Below, one piece after another: positions 8,684 through 17,563 of a DNA stretch of 64,000 nt (positions are counted from its first letter, which is position 1; each line of letters begins with the position of its first letter). Under the pieces are notes generated by a model. The model saw only the letters and a program-made list of their open reading frames with translations. It did no database searches and was not told the DNA's origin. The stretch comes from Lachnospiraceae bacterium (GTDB lineage Bacteria; Bacillota; Clostridia; Lachnospirales; Lachnospiraceae): assembly GCA_021771695.1 (NCBI GenBank), contig JAETON010000002.1, forward strand, positions 1 through 64,000. Direction: 5' to 3'. The translations under genes were made by a program, and so were the position numbers.

Positions 8684-8820
8684 AATCCGAACACGGCTCC
8701 GTCTGCTTTCGGCTCTGTTCCACCAATGAATGTTCCATTTTCCTGTTTTAAAATTATGATATGGCCGTTTCCCCGGCTGCAGATAATTATGATCTGCTTC
8801 ATTTAAAGAAAACTCTCTAT
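8680..8820 (-). pseudogene. Gamma-glutamyltransferase remnant (C-terminal pieces)
   Basis: Minus-strand translation gives FSLNEADHNYLQPGKRPYH in one frame, the PGKRP-type segment of gamma-glutamyltransferase. The next frame gives ILKQENGTFIGGTEPKADGA and then VFGF before the stop at 8680. The last piece matches the usual GGT C-terminus (GG-x-D/E-P-x-x-DG-x-x-x-GF). A frameshift near base 8764 and loss of the roughly 150 residues normally between the two segments show that the gene is dead. It converges with, and overlaps by three bases, the LysR gene. Confidence 0.65.
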
Positions 8821-8947
8821 GTATATTTATAACATATTATCCCACTACACATTATACTTTTTTTATATGGTTTCCATAGGAATTATATATTTTTCTTCTT
8901 TATTTTATTATGCTATACTTTGACGTGCAAAGAAAGGAAGATATTTT

Positions 8948-9508
8948 ATGAAACAATTATTGGATTTATTTTTTACTTTTATACGAATTGGAGGGCTTAC
9001 TTTCGGCGGCGGATATGCCATGCTTCCAATGCTTCAAAAAGAAGTGGTAGACAAAAAGAAGTGGGCTTCCGAAGAAGAATTAATGGATTATTATGCCATT
9101 GGACAATGCACTCCCGGTGTTATTGCAGTGAATACTGCAACCTTTATCGGGTATAAAATTTCAGGAATTTTAGGCGCTGTATTTGCTACATTCGGCGTTA
9201 TCTTTCCATCACTGATTATAATTACGATCATTGCACTTTTTCTTCAGAATTTTGCCCATCTTCCTGTGGTGCAGCACGCATTCAGTGGAATTACTGTTTG
9301 TGTATGTGTTCTGATTCTAAGTGCAGTCATCCGTCTTGGAAAAAAATCAATTACCGATGCCGCCGGACTTTTTATTTTTCTTCTGGTATTTATTTTATCC
9401 ATGGTTTTTGATTTATCACCTGTCTTCCTTGTGGTTATTGCAGGATTTCTTGGTGTTTTCTTTTGCTGGCTCAAAACCCGTAAACTGAAAGGAGAACGTG
9501 CATCATGA
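8948..9508 (+). CDS. CHR-family (chromate-type) transporter, first half
   Basis: The 186-residue membrane protein has the CHR domain signature: GGLTFGGGYAMLPMLQKEV near the N-terminus and CTPGVIAVNTATFIGY after it. Several hydrophobic spans follow. It is a short-chain CHR protein, a half-size form that works as a pair with a second gene, here the next one. The physiological anion in anaerobic Firmicutes is not established; chromate efflux is inferred from the family. The ribosome site GAAAGGAAG precedes ATG. Confidence 0.9.
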   Translation: MKQLLDLFFTFIRIGGLTFGGGYAMLPMLQKEVVDKKKWASEEELMDYYAIGQCTPGVIAVNTATFIGYKISGILGAVFATFGVIFPSLIIITIIALFLQNFAHLPVVQHAFSGITVCVCVLILSAVIRLGKKSITDAAGLFIFLLVFILSMVFDLSPVFLVVIAGFLGVFFCWLKTRKLKGERAS

Positions 9509-10068
9509 TTTTTATTCAATTATTTATCGAGTTTTTCAAAGCCGGACTCTTTGCTGTGGGAGGCGGTCTTGCAACACTTCCATTTTTATACGATATTATG
9601 AATGAAACCCATTGGTTTACTGTCCGTGACTTAACCAACTTAATTGCCGTATCTGAATGCACCCCCGGACCTCTTGGTGTAAACATGGCAACTTATGTAG
9701 GTAATTTAACCAAAGGGCCGGCAGGAGGAATCATTGCAACCATTGGTCTTGTAACTCCATCTGTCATTATCATTATTCTCGTTGCAAATTTTCTTCAGAA
9801 ATTTAAAGATGCCAAAATCGTTCAAAATATTTTTTACGGTCTTCGCCCGGCATCTACCGCTTTAATTACATGTGCTATGTGTCTAGTCGCAAAAACTGCA
9901 TTTCTCAGACTGGATTTATTCCATAAAACCGGACAATGGCTGGATTTGTTAAACTGGCAGCATTTACTTCTCGGTGTACTGCTTTGGATTGGCCTTGTAA
10001 AATTTAAGAAACACCCCGTCATTTATATCGGTATTGCTGCAGTCTGCGGAATCGCTTTTCAATTATAA
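9505..10068 (+). CDS. CHR-family (chromate-type) transporter, second half
   Basis: This second short-chain CHR protein (187 residues) has FAVGGGLATLPFLYDI and CTPGPLGVNMATYVG. Its ATG overlaps the stop of the preceding CHR gene by four bases (ATGA), with the ribosome site GGAG inside that gene, so the two are translationally coupled. This supports an obligate heteromeric transporter. A bidirectional terminator hairpin follows at 10072. Confidence 0.9.
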   Translation: MIFIQLFIEFFKAGLFAVGGGLATLPFLYDIMNETHWFTVRDLTNLIAVSECTPGPLGVNMATYVGNLTKGPAGGIIATIGLVTPSVIIIILVANFLQKFKDAKIVQNIFYGLRPASTALITCAMCLVAKTAFLRLDLFHKTGQWLDLLNWQHLLLGVLLWIGLVKFKKHPVIYIGIAAVCGIAFQL

Positions 10069-10071
10069 GAA

Positions 10072-10109
10072 AAAAGAATGTACAAAGCTTTGACTTGGTA
10101 CATTCTTTT
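10072..10109. terminator. Bidirectional terminator between CHR pair and CobW genes
   Basis: AAAAGAATGTAC (10072-10083) pairs with GTACATTCTTTT (10098-10109). A-rich and T-rich flanks give U tails in both directions, serving the convergent CHR and CobW transcripts. Confidence 0.75.
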
Positions 10110-10114
10110 AAATT

Positions 10115-11068
10115 TTAAAAATAAATCAAGGTTTTTTCCGGGGGTTCCGCCTTCTCAATCCGCTGTGCATAAAGCACCGGAGCCGTTTTTTGATAAGCAT
10201 CGTTGTATTCTGCCCGGACTTCTGCTGTTAATGTCACCCACTGCTTATTTAAAATCCTTTTTAAAGTTTTCGATTTTGTTTTATTTAATTTACACAAATA
10301 TCCAATAAATGTAATATCATCCTCACAGCATGTCATTGCCTTTCTTCCCGGAATGATGATTCCACCAGGCATCTTTGGACTTCTTCGAACTTCCCCCTTA
10401 AATTCTACGATTTTACCTTCATAAGCCTCCGGACGTTCCATAGCATCAATATACCAGACACCATAATCCTCATCTGCAATTTTAATCACATCTGCATTAA
10501 TGTCATATGGTAAAATCTCTTCCATTGACATCTCTCTGCCGTCTGCCCGCTCAAAACCAACCTGTGCCCTAGGATTCACTGCCTTAATACTTCTTCGATA
10601 ACTTCCCACATTGGTATCATCATCACAGCGGTTGAAAATCACCAAATCTCCCATTTTAAACATTTCTACAAAAATAGATCTCATGTTTTTTAAATACATA
10701 TCTGCTGTAGATGCATCCACAGTTACGATAACTTGATAAATTTCAATATCTGTTTCATCTGCAATGTCCATTAAATCATCAATGGAATACATTCCGTTAT
10801 ACTCAATCATTACACGATCCGGATAATAATTTTTCTGACAGGAAATTACGAAATCTTTTGTTAAATCTTCTATACTGTCCAGCTGAATTACAAAGGAGTT
10901 CGTCTTTTCCAGCATATCTGCATCATATTCCACTTCTCCTTCTTCAAAAGACAAAATCATGGTACGTTCCCCATCATTAAAATAATCCTGACTGAGTGTT
11001 TCTTTGATTAACGTTGTTTTCCCGCTCTCTAAAAATCCCCAGACCAAATATGTTGGTAATTCGTACAT
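10115..11068 (-). CDS. CobW-like GTPase fused to a TIGR03943-like domain
   Basis: The 317-residue protein starts with a P-loop GTPase domain (GFLESGKTTLIKE), followed by an EEGEVEYD region and FNRCDDD, which stands where the family has its NKxD-type motif. It lacks the CxCC metal motif of typical CobW metallochaperones. The C-terminal ~100 residues (EGKIVEFKGEVRR, then MTCCEDDITFIGYLC, a WVTLTAEV strand and a PVLYAQRI ending) resemble the TIGR03943/DUF1980 domain usually found as a separate protein beside a permease. It lies 18 bases downstream of the His-rich CobW gene in the same operon. A role in metal handling is likely; the metal is unknown. Confidence 0.8.
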   Translation of the reverse strand: MYELPTYLVWGFLESGKTTLIKETLSQDYFNDGERTMILSFEEGEVEYDADMLEKTNSFVIQLDSIEDLTKDFVISCQKNYYPDRVMIEYNGMYSIDDLMDIADETDIEIYQVIVTVDASTADMYLKNMRSIFVEMFKMGDLVIFNRCDDDTNVGSYRRSIKAVNPRAQVGFERADGREMSMEEILPYDINADVIKIADEDYGVWYIDAMERPEAYEGKIVEFKGEVRRSPKMPGGIIIPGRKAMTCCEDDITFIGYLCKLNKTKSKTLKRILNKQWVTLTAEVRAEYNDAYQKTAPVLYAQRIEKAEPPEKTLIYF

Positions 11069-11086
11069 TTTACAGCCCCCTTATGC

Positions 11087-12106
11087 CTAGAAAAATAAAT
11101 CCTTTAGTGCTTCTTCTTTTAATTTAGAACCAATTACACAGATTCTGCCTGTATAATCTGCACTTCCTTCTCGAATTTCATATTCTCCCGGTACCAGATC
11201 AAACTGCACCCAGCTTCCATCTGTTAATTGAAGAATTCCTTTGGATCTTAAAATAATTCCATATTCCTTTCCATTGGAAAGCTGCTCTAAAATATTCGTC
11301 AATTTCTGTTTATCGTATTTTTTCGGAGTTTCTTTTCCCCAGCTGGTAAATACCTCATCTGCATGATGATGGTGGTGATGTTCATGTCCACACCCACAGT
11401 CATCATGATGATGTTCATGATGGTGATGATGCTCATGATGGTGATGTTCATGATAACCGCCGCATACCGGACAGACATCTTCCTCTTCCATTAATTCTTT
11501 TACTAAACTGTTTCCCTCTTCCATAACTTTTAAAATTTGTTCTCCGGAAAGCTCGTCCCAAGGTGTTGTAATAATCGCCGCTTTTTCATTATGTTCTCTT
11601 AATAATGCAGTACAAGCATCCAGTTTTTCTTCTGACATACTGTCTGTCCTGCTTAAAATAATGGAACCGGCATGTTCTATCTGATTGTTATAAAACTCTC
11701 CAAAGTTTTTCATATACATTTTGCATTTTTTTGCATCTGCTACTGTGACAAAGCTGTTTAAAATAATATCCGTATCTTGGGCAACTCCCTGCACCGCTTT
11801 GATTACATCAGATAACTTTCCTACACCTGAAGGTTCAATTACAATTCGATCCGGTGCATATTGGGTAATGACCTCTTTTAATGCAGTACCGAAATCTCCA
11901 ACCAATGAACAGCAAATACATCCAGAATTCATCTCCGTTACCTGAATTCCTGCATCTTTTAAAAATCCACCGTCAATTCCGATTTCTCCAAATTCATTTT
12001 CAATAAGAACAACCTTTTCTCCTGTTAAAGCTTCTTTTAGCAGCTTTTGGATTAAAGTGGTTTTCCCTGCTCCTAAAAATCCTGAAATAATATCTATTTT
12101 TGCCAT
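11087..12106 (-). CDS. CobW-family metallochaperone GTPase, His-rich
   Basis: The 339-residue protein has Walker A GFLGAGKTTLIQKLL, the metal-binding CxCC motif in NSGCICCSLVGD, and a GTPase core (VIEPSGVG, SRTD). An inserted CPVCGGYHEHHHHEH region continues as a histidine- and cysteine-rich run of about 40 residues (roughly 215-255), followed by the usual CobW C-terminal domain. The family delivers zinc, cobalt or nickel to target proteins, and the His cluster suggests metal storage or sensing. It is the first gene of a two-gene operon with a promoter at 12150-12179. Confidence 0.9.
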   Translation of the reverse strand: MAKIDIISGFLGAGKTTLIQKLLKEALTGEKVVLIENEFGEIGIDGGFLKDAGIQVTEMNSGCICCSLVGDFGTALKEVITQYAPDRIVIEPSGVGKLSDVIKAVQGVAQDTDIILNSFVTVADAKKCKMYMKNFGEFYNNQIEHAGSIILSRTDSMSEEKLDACTALLREHNEKAAIITTPWDELSGEQILKVMEEGNSLVKELMEEEDVCPVCGGYHEHHHHEHHHHHEHHHDDCGCGHEHHHHHHADEVFTSWGKETPKKYDKQKLTNILEQLSNGKEYGIILRSKGILQLTDGSWVQFDLVPGEYEIREGSADYTGRICVIGSKLKEEALKDLFF

Positions 12107-12149
12107 TACTTTTTCCTTCTTTCTACTACTGTTATTTATCGTAATTTTT

Positions 12150-12179
12150 ATTGTACTACTTCTATTTCCTGTATTGCAA
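12150..12179 (-). promoter_or_regulatory. Sigma-A-type promoter of the CobW pair
   Basis: On the minus strand, TTGCAA (12174-12179) and TACAAT (12150-12155) are separated by 18 bases, about 45 bases upstream of the His-rich CobW start. No operator palindrome typical of Zur was recognised. Confidence 0.55.
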
Positions 12180-12216
12180 GAGGTGTATCCTCATAAAATC
12201 TGATAATTTTTATCTT

Positions 12217-12672
12217 CTAATCCTCTACATATTTTTTAAATGGACGAGGCGTCATAAAAGTACCGGAAGCACTTCCTGCTAATTCTTCCCCAACATATGC
12301 CTTTCCTACAAAATTCATCAGCGTTTTTCCAGTGGAAACTGCTTCTGCCTCAATGCGGACAACTGCACCGGTTGGAATTCCTTTTAAAAAATTCGTAGAC
12401 AGCTGTACCGTAGGTGCAATATCATAATCTCCCAGACCGGCTGTCAATATTCCAAAAGTTATATCAAACATTCCCACCAGAGAACCTCCAAACATAATTC
12501 CAAATTCATTTTCATGAAAATCTGTCACCAGAAATTCCATAGTTAAACTTTTTTTATCATAATCATATGCGGTAATTTCCCCTTTCAATGTATGAAAAAC
12601 ACTATGCTCTTTCATACATTTTATAGCATCCATCCGCTTTTTTATATTTGCTTCAAATGTTTCTCTATTCAT
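12217..12672 (-). CDS. PaaI-like hotdog-fold thioesterase
   Basis: The 151-residue protein has a hotdog layout: a leading helix, FGIMFGGSLVGMFDITFG (the family GG ... D/E helix), and strands ending in ELAGSASGTFMTPRPF. PaaI-type proteins hydrolyse acyl-CoA thioesters; the substrate is unknown. The start is placed at 12672, not the upstream ATG at 12708, because GGGAGG sits just ahead of it. The gene stands alone, divergent from the next gene. Confidence 0.8.
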   Translation of the reverse strand: MNRETFEANIKKRMDAIKCMKEHSVFHTLKGEITAYDYDKKSLTMEFLVTDFHENEFGIMFGGSLVGMFDITFGILTAGLGDYDIAPTVQLSTNFLKGIPTGAVVRIEAEAVSTGKTLMNFVGKAYVGEELAGSASGTFMTPRPFKKYVED

Positions 12673-12772
12673 ATTGACCTCCCATAATTTCTGAAAATAT
12701 TTTAACACACTTTGATTTTCATGTATAGAATTAGTCCATTGTGGAATTCTATAAAAAAAAGGAGTTAAAAAA

Positions 12773-13198
12773 ATGGATAACGAACAATTATTAAACAGTA
12801 TTTACCAGAATATCCAAATGGTTTTAGAAACCATTCCGGAAATTCGCAGCAAAACCACGGATTGTGACTTAAAGGCTGTTTTAGTCTCACAAGAACAATC
12901 CTACCAAAATCAGATTTCCATCACCCGTCAAAGAATAGAAACTGCCGGTTATCAAATTCAAGAATTAAATGATTTACTGAAGAATTATTCTGAATGGATG
13001 ACAAAGTTAAAAGCTATGGCAGACAATTCTGCCAGTCATCTGGCTGAAATATGTATTCAAGGTTATACCATGGGCATGATCCAGGCAATTCAGAAATGGC
13101 ATCAATACTGTGATGCTTCGAAAGAAACTCTGCTTCTTGCCGAACAGCTTTCAGACCAGCATCAAAAAAGTATCAATAGTTTAAAAAAATATTTGTAA
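12773..13198 (+). CDS. Helical protein of unknown function
   Basis: This 141-residue protein has a good ribosome site (AAAAGGAG) before ATG. It is almost entirely amphipathic helix, about four long helices rich in Gln, Asn and Lys, with no signal or membrane span. The layout resembles small four-helix-bundle (ferritin-like) proteins, but no metal-ligand pattern was recognised. It lies just upstream of the cold-shock leader in the same direction. Confidence 0.65.
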   Translation: MDNEQLLNSIYQNIQMVLETIPEIRSKTTDCDLKAVLVSQEQSYQNQISITRQRIETAGYQIQELNDLLKNYSEWMTKLKAMADNSASHLAEICIQGYTMGMIQAIQKWHQYCDASKETLLLAEQLSDQHQKSINSLKKYL

Positions 13199-13249
13199 TA
13201 TGATTCAGGTTGTGCTATGATGAATACTGTTATTGATAGATGTAATGTT

Positions 13250-13315
13250 CACGACCGACAAAGGCTGCATTCAATTCTATAAATGCATGCTGGAAGTATT
13301 GTGTCGTGTTTTTTT
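13250..13315 (+). terminator. Terminator-like hairpin in the cold-shock gene leader
   Basis: CACGAC (13250-13255) pairs with GTCGTG (13303-13308), an inner GCAT/ATGC pair can form, and seven Ts follow at 13309-13315. It lies about 60 bases before the cold-shock start. A -10-like TATGAT at 13215-13220 upstream would place it inside the transcript leader. It could be an attenuator or the end of a short RNA. Confidence 0.5.
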
Positions 13316-13377
13316 ATGGAAAAATTCACATCTTCAATTACTTATTAATTTTTATAGCAGAAAGTGGAGGTACCCAA

Positions 13378-13581
13378 ATGAATACTGGTACAGTAAAATG
13401 GTTTAACTCAGAAAAAGGTTATGGATTTATTTCACAGGCTGAAGGAGACGATGTATTCGTACATTTCTCAGCAATTCAGGGAGAAGGATTCAAAACTCTG
13501 GAAGAAGGACAAAAAGTCAGCTTTGATATTGCAGAAGGCCCACGTGGAAAACAGGCAGAAAATGTAGCAAAACTCGCATAA
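13378..13581 (+). CDS. Cold-shock protein (CspA/CspB family)
   Basis: The 67-residue OB-fold RNA chaperone has both RNA-binding motifs, KGYGFIS (RNP1) and VFVHFS (RNP2). The start is at 13378 with GGAGG upstream; a longer frame from 13306 includes leader sequence. Such proteins melt mRNA structure at low temperature. The long leader with a terminator-like hairpin fits post-transcriptional control typical of csp genes. Confidence 0.95.
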   Translation: MNTGTVKWFNSEKGYGFISQAEGDDVFVHFSAIQGEGFKTLEEGQKVSFDIAEGPRGKQAENVAKLA

Positions 13582-13617
13582 TCTTTTTCTTTCCGATAAG
13601 ATTCATTTGATTTTGCA

Positions 13618-13652
13618 AAATCGGCAGATAACGATTGTTACCTGCCGATTTT
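13618..13652 (+). terminator. Intrinsic terminator of the cold-shock gene
   Basis: TCGGCAG-A-TAAC pairs with GTTA-C-CTGCCGA and is followed by a T run. Flanking A residues extend the stem and may serve the opposite strand (nadE) too. Confidence 0.8.
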
Positions 13653-13723
13653 TCTTTATCTATAAAATATATAAAATCACTTCTATTTTTCTATGCTGTC
13701 TTTTTCAAACAGCCATCCACCGC

Positions 13724-15622
13724 TTACAACCACGCAGACGGACTTGCATCACTTGGCATTCTTAAATCGCCTCTTGGTGATACTGCTACACTTCCAACTT
13801 TTGGTCCATCCGGCAGGCAGGAGCGTTTAAACTGCTGGCTGAAAAATCTCCAATAGAATTTATCCAGCCATTTCTTAATTATTTCATCATCATATGCACC
13901 TTCAAAAGTCTGTTTTGCCATGCGGTATAGCTTTGTTTTCGGGAATCCAAAACGAAGCATATAATATAAGAAGAAATCATGAAGTTCATATGGACCTACC
14001 AAATCTTCTGTTTTCTGTGAAATTACTCCATCCACCGGCGGTAATAATTCCGGACTTACCGGTGTATCTAAAACATCCATCAAAACTTCAGACAGTTTTT
14101 TATTTTCTACCGTATCTGCATAATAAAGTACCAAATAACGGACCAATGTTTTTGGCACGGAACAGTTCACCGCATACATGGACATATGATCTCCATTGTA
14201 GGTTGCCCATCCCAATGCCAGCTCTGACATATCTCCGGTTCCAATCACCATTCCATTATATTTATTTGCAATATCCATTAAAATCTGTGTACGTTCCCTT
14301 GCTTGAGAATTTTCGTATGTCACATCATGGATATTCTCATCATGTTCGATATCTTGAAAATGCTGTCGTACTGCCTTTTCAATATTGACTTCTTTTAGTG
14401 TTGCACCTAATTCATGAATTAAAGATACTGCATTTTGATAAGTGCGGTCTGTTGTTCCAAAACAAGGCATTGTCACGCAAATCAAGTTTTCCCTTGGAAT
14501 ATTCAGCATATCAAATGCTCTTGCAGTTACAAGTACCGCCAAGGTTGAATCCAATCCGCCAGAAATCCCGACCACTGCATGCTGGCAATGTGTATGCTCC
14601 AAACGTTTTTTTAATCCCATAGATTGCAGAGAGAGGATCTCGTTGCATCGTCTTTCTCTTTCTTCTTTATTATCCGGTACAAATGGATTCCTTGGAAATG
14701 TTCTGGAAATTTTATTATCCGTTATTTTCAATGAAAATGGAATTTCCTGATATTCTTCTACATCCCCGCCAGGAAAAGAAGTCATTTTCCGCCGCTCTGC
14801 TGCCAATTTCTGTACATCAATATCTGCATAAATTATTTCATTGGTAAATCTTTCTGCCTCTGCCAGTACAGAACCATTTTCACAAATCAAATGATGGCCG
14901 CTGTATACCACATCCTGCGTAGACTCTCCCTCTCCAGCGTTTGCATATACATACGCTGCCAAAAGTCTTGCAGACTGATTGGAAATCAAACTTCGTCTAT
15001 AAACTTCTTTCGTTGTAGTTTCAACACTGGCAGACGTATTACAAATAACAGTAGCTCCTGCCATAGCATGATAAGTACTTGGCGGTAATGGAACCCACAA
15101 GTCCTCACAAACTTCACAAGCAATTACCAGTTCTGGAATTTCTTCACAGACAAATAACTGATTCGTACAAAACCAAACAAGTTCTCCTTCTCTCAGAGAA
15201 ATTAACTCATCAACATTTCTTCCTGATGCAAAATGCCGCATCTCATAAAATTCACTGTAATTTGGTAAATGTGTTTTGGGAACAATTCCAAGAATCTTTC
15301 CATTACATAATACAACAGCACAATTATATAATTTATTTTTTACAACCAATGGGCAGCCGACTACAACTGCCATATTCATATCTTTTGTTGCATCAGCCAC
15401 TTTTAGTAACTGATTTTTACATTCATCCAATAATGGTTTTTGCAAAAACAAATCACCGCAGGTATACCCGCTGATCGTAAGCTCAGAAAACACCAAAAGA
15501 CTGGCTCCATTTGCTCCAGTCTCTTTGATGATTTTTATAATTTCTTCGGCATTATATACAGGATCAGCAACTTTTACTTTTGGTGTTGCACATGCAACTT
15601 TTATAAATCCATCTTTCATCAT
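13724..15622 (-). CDS. nadE: Glutamine-dependent NAD+ synthetase
   Basis: NadE amidates deamido-NAD+ to NAD+ with ATP and glutamine. The 632-residue protein has an N-terminal nitrilase-type glutaminase domain (Glu in FSELTISGYTCGD, Lys in PKTHLPNYSEF, Cys in ACEVCEDLW) and a C-terminal ammonia-dependent synthetase with SGGLDSTLA. Length fits the long two-domain form. Two ATGs are adjacent at 15622 and 15619; GAGGT fits the second slightly better. It lies 17 bases downstream of prfA. Confidence 0.96.
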   Translation of the reverse strand: MMKDGFIKVACATPKVKVADPVYNAEEIIKIIKETGANGASLLVFSELTISGYTCGDLFLQKPLLDECKNQLLKVADATKDMNMAVVVGCPLVVKNKLYNCAVVLCNGKILGIVPKTHLPNYSEFYEMRHFASGRNVDELISLREGELVWFCTNQLFVCEEIPELVIACEVCEDLWVPLPPSTYHAMAGATVICNTSASVETTTKEVYRRSLISNQSARLLAAYVYANAGEGESTQDVVYSGHHLICENGSVLAEAERFTNEIIYADIDVQKLAAERRKMTSFPGGDVEEYQEIPFSLKITDNKISRTFPRNPFVPDNKEERERRCNEILSLQSMGLKKRLEHTHCQHAVVGISGGLDSTLAVLVTARAFDMLNIPRENLICVTMPCFGTTDRTYQNAVSLIHELGATLKEVNIEKAVRQHFQDIEHDENIHDVTYENSQARERTQILMDIANKYNGMVIGTGDMSELALGWATYNGDHMSMYAVNCSVPKTLVRYLVLYYADTVENKKLSEVLMDVLDTPVSPELLPPVDGVISQKTEDLVGPYELHDFFLYYMLRFGFPKTKLYRMAKQTFEGAYDDEIIKKWLDKFYWRFFSQQFKRSCLPDGPKVGSVAVSPRGDLRMPSDASPSAWL

Positions 15623-15639
15623 ACACCTCAGATATTTTT

Positions 15640-16713
15640 TTATTCTTCTTCCATGTTACTTAATTTGGCTGCTTGATCTGCTGCAGTCAAGCTGTCAATT
15701 AACTCATCCAAATCCCCATTCATAATAGAATCCAGCTTGTGAAGTGTCAGCTTAATTCTATGATCCGTCACACGCCCCTGTGGATAGTTATAAGTACGGA
15801 TTTTCTCAGAACGATCTCCAGTACCAATCTGACTTTTACGTTTTGCTGCTTCTTCATCATGTGCCTTCTGCTGTTCCAATTCATACAACCGGGAACGAAG
15901 CACTTTCAACGCTTTATCTTTATTCTTTAACTGAGATTTTTCATCCTGACAGGATACGACAATTCCAGTCGGAATATGTGTCAGTCGTACCGCAGAATCC
16001 GTTGTATTGACACACTGTCCTCCATTTCCTGATGCACGGAACACATCAAAACGGCAGTCATTTAAATCAACTTCTACTTCCACATCTTCTACTTCCGGCA
16101 TAATTGCTACAGTAATTGTAGAAGTATGGATTCTTCCGCCAGACTCTGTTGCAGGAATTCTTTGTACACGGTGGACTCCGCTTTCATATTTAAATCTAGA
16201 ATAAGCTCCTTGACCAGACACCATAAATACCAGCTCTTTAAATCCGCCAATACCGCTTTCGTTAAAACTTAATGTATTTACCTTCCATCTGCGTCCTTCT
16301 GCATAACTGCGGTACATTCTTGCAATATCTGCAACAAACAGACCTGCTTCGTCACCACCTGCACCTGCCCGCATTTCAACGATAATGTTTTTATCATCAT
16401 TTGGATCTTTTGGAATCAAAAGAATCTTTAATTCTTCTTCCAAACGTTCTACATTAGCTTTAGACTCTGCCAATTCTTCTTTGGCAAGTTCTTTCATTTC
16501 TTCGTCTGTTTCTTCCTCTAAGAGTTCCAAGCTGTCTTCCACATTCTGCTTTTCTGCCTGGTACTCTTTAAATTTTTCCACAATCGGAGTTAAATCATTC
16601 TGTTCTTTCATTAATTCACGAAAACGATTTTGATCGGATGCAACATCCGGATCATTTAATTCCAGCAGAACCGTATCCAAGCGGTCCACCAAACTTTCTA
16701 ACTTGTCAAACAT
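15640..16713 (-). CDS. prfA: Peptide chain release factor 1
   Basis: RF1 ends translation at UAA and UAG. The 357-residue protein carries the catalytic GGQ in [16 protein letters not shown] and the RF1-type stop-codon recognition segment [15 protein letters not shown] start at 16713 with AAGGAG upstream is preferred to the frame's first ATG at 16743. The gene follows prmC, which methylates this GGQ glutamine, 16 bases downstream, as in many bacteria. Confidence 0.97.
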   Translation of the reverse strand: MFDKLESLVDRLDTVLLELNDPDVASDQNRFRELMKEQNDLTPIVEKFKEYQAEKQNVEDSLELLEEETDEEMKELAKEELAESKANVERLEEELKILLIPKDPNDDKNIIVEMRAGAGGDEAGLFVADIARMYRSYAEGRRWKVNTLSFNESGIGGFKELVFMVSGQGAYSRFKYESGVHRVQRIPATESGGRIHTSTITVAIMPEVEDVEVEVDLNDCRFDVFRASGNGGQCVNTTDSAVRLTHIPTGIVVSCQDEKSQLKNKDKALKVLRSRLYELEQQKAHDEEAAKRKSQIGTGDRSEKIRTYNYPQGRVTDHRIKLTLHKLDSIMNGDLDELIDSLTAADQAAKLSNMEEE

Positions 16714-16729
16714 CTCTTTCTCTCCTTCT

Positions 16730-17563
16730 CTATGCATTCCCAAAAACCAAGCGGTTTCGCCCTGCCAAGTCTTTCTTTATTGTAACAGAAGCAAATCCTT
16801 CTGCTTCCATTAATCCCTTTACTGCTTTTCCCTGATCGTACCCAATCTCAAATGCAAGCATTCCCTTAAATTCTAGAAACTTTTTCGCTTCTTTTATTAT
16901 TTTTCTATAAAAATACAAGCCGTCCTCTTTTCCGTCCAATGCAAGCATCGGTTCATGATTCCTCACTTCCGGCATTAGTTTCTGACATTCACTGGTTGTA
17001 ATATACGGCGGATTGGAAATAATCAAATCATAACTGCCTTTTACATTTTCAAAAAGATCACTTTCTATAAATTTTACCATAGGAGACAAATTTTCGCCAT
17101 TGGCTTTTGCAATCTCCAATGCTTTTTTACTAACATCTGTTCCAATACATATTTCCGGCTTTAAAATTAATGCTAAACTAATGGCAATGCATCCTGACCC
17201 GGTACATAAATCCAAAATTTTCTTAGGTTTTATTCCGGTTGCAATGATTTCCTCTAAAACTGTTTCAGTATCCTGCCTCGGTATTAAAACATCGGGGGTT
17301 ACTTGAAATGTATACCCCATAAACTCCTGCGTTCCTAAAAGATACTGCAGAGGGATCCGCTCATCTACACGTTTTTTCAGCATATCTTTATATTCCTGCA
17401 AGCCTTTATTATCTATAACTTCTTCCATCATCCCAAACAGATAATCTTCCCTGCTTATTTTCATACAATGGGAAAATAAATACCAAGCTTCTCCCGATGC
17501 ATTTTCGATATTTTGTTCTTCTAAAAGATTCTGTCCATATTGAATCCATTCTCGTCTATTCAT
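16730..17563 (-). CDS. prmC: Release factor glutamine methyltransferase
   Basis: PrmC (HemK) uses S-adenosylmethionine to methylate the GGQ glutamine of release factors. The 277-residue protein has an N-terminal helical domain, the SAM site [15 protein letters not shown] and the glutamine-binding motif ISNPPY. Its ATG at 17563 overlaps the end of the DUF1385 gene by eight bases, so translation is coupled. Confidence 0.96.
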   Translation of the reverse strand: MNRREWIQYGQNLLEEQNIENASGEAWYLFSHCMKISREDYLFGMMEEVIDNKGLQEYKDMLKKRVDERIPLQYLLGTQEFMGYTFQVTPDVLIPRQDTETVLEEIIATGIKPKKILDLCTGSGCIAISLALILKPEICIGTDVSKKALEIAKANGENLSPMVKFIESDLFENVKGSYDLIISNPPYITTSECQKLMPEVRNHEPMLALDGKEDGLYFYRKIIKEAKKFLEFKGMLAFEIGYDQGKAVKGLMEAEGFASVTIKKDLAGRNRLVFGNA

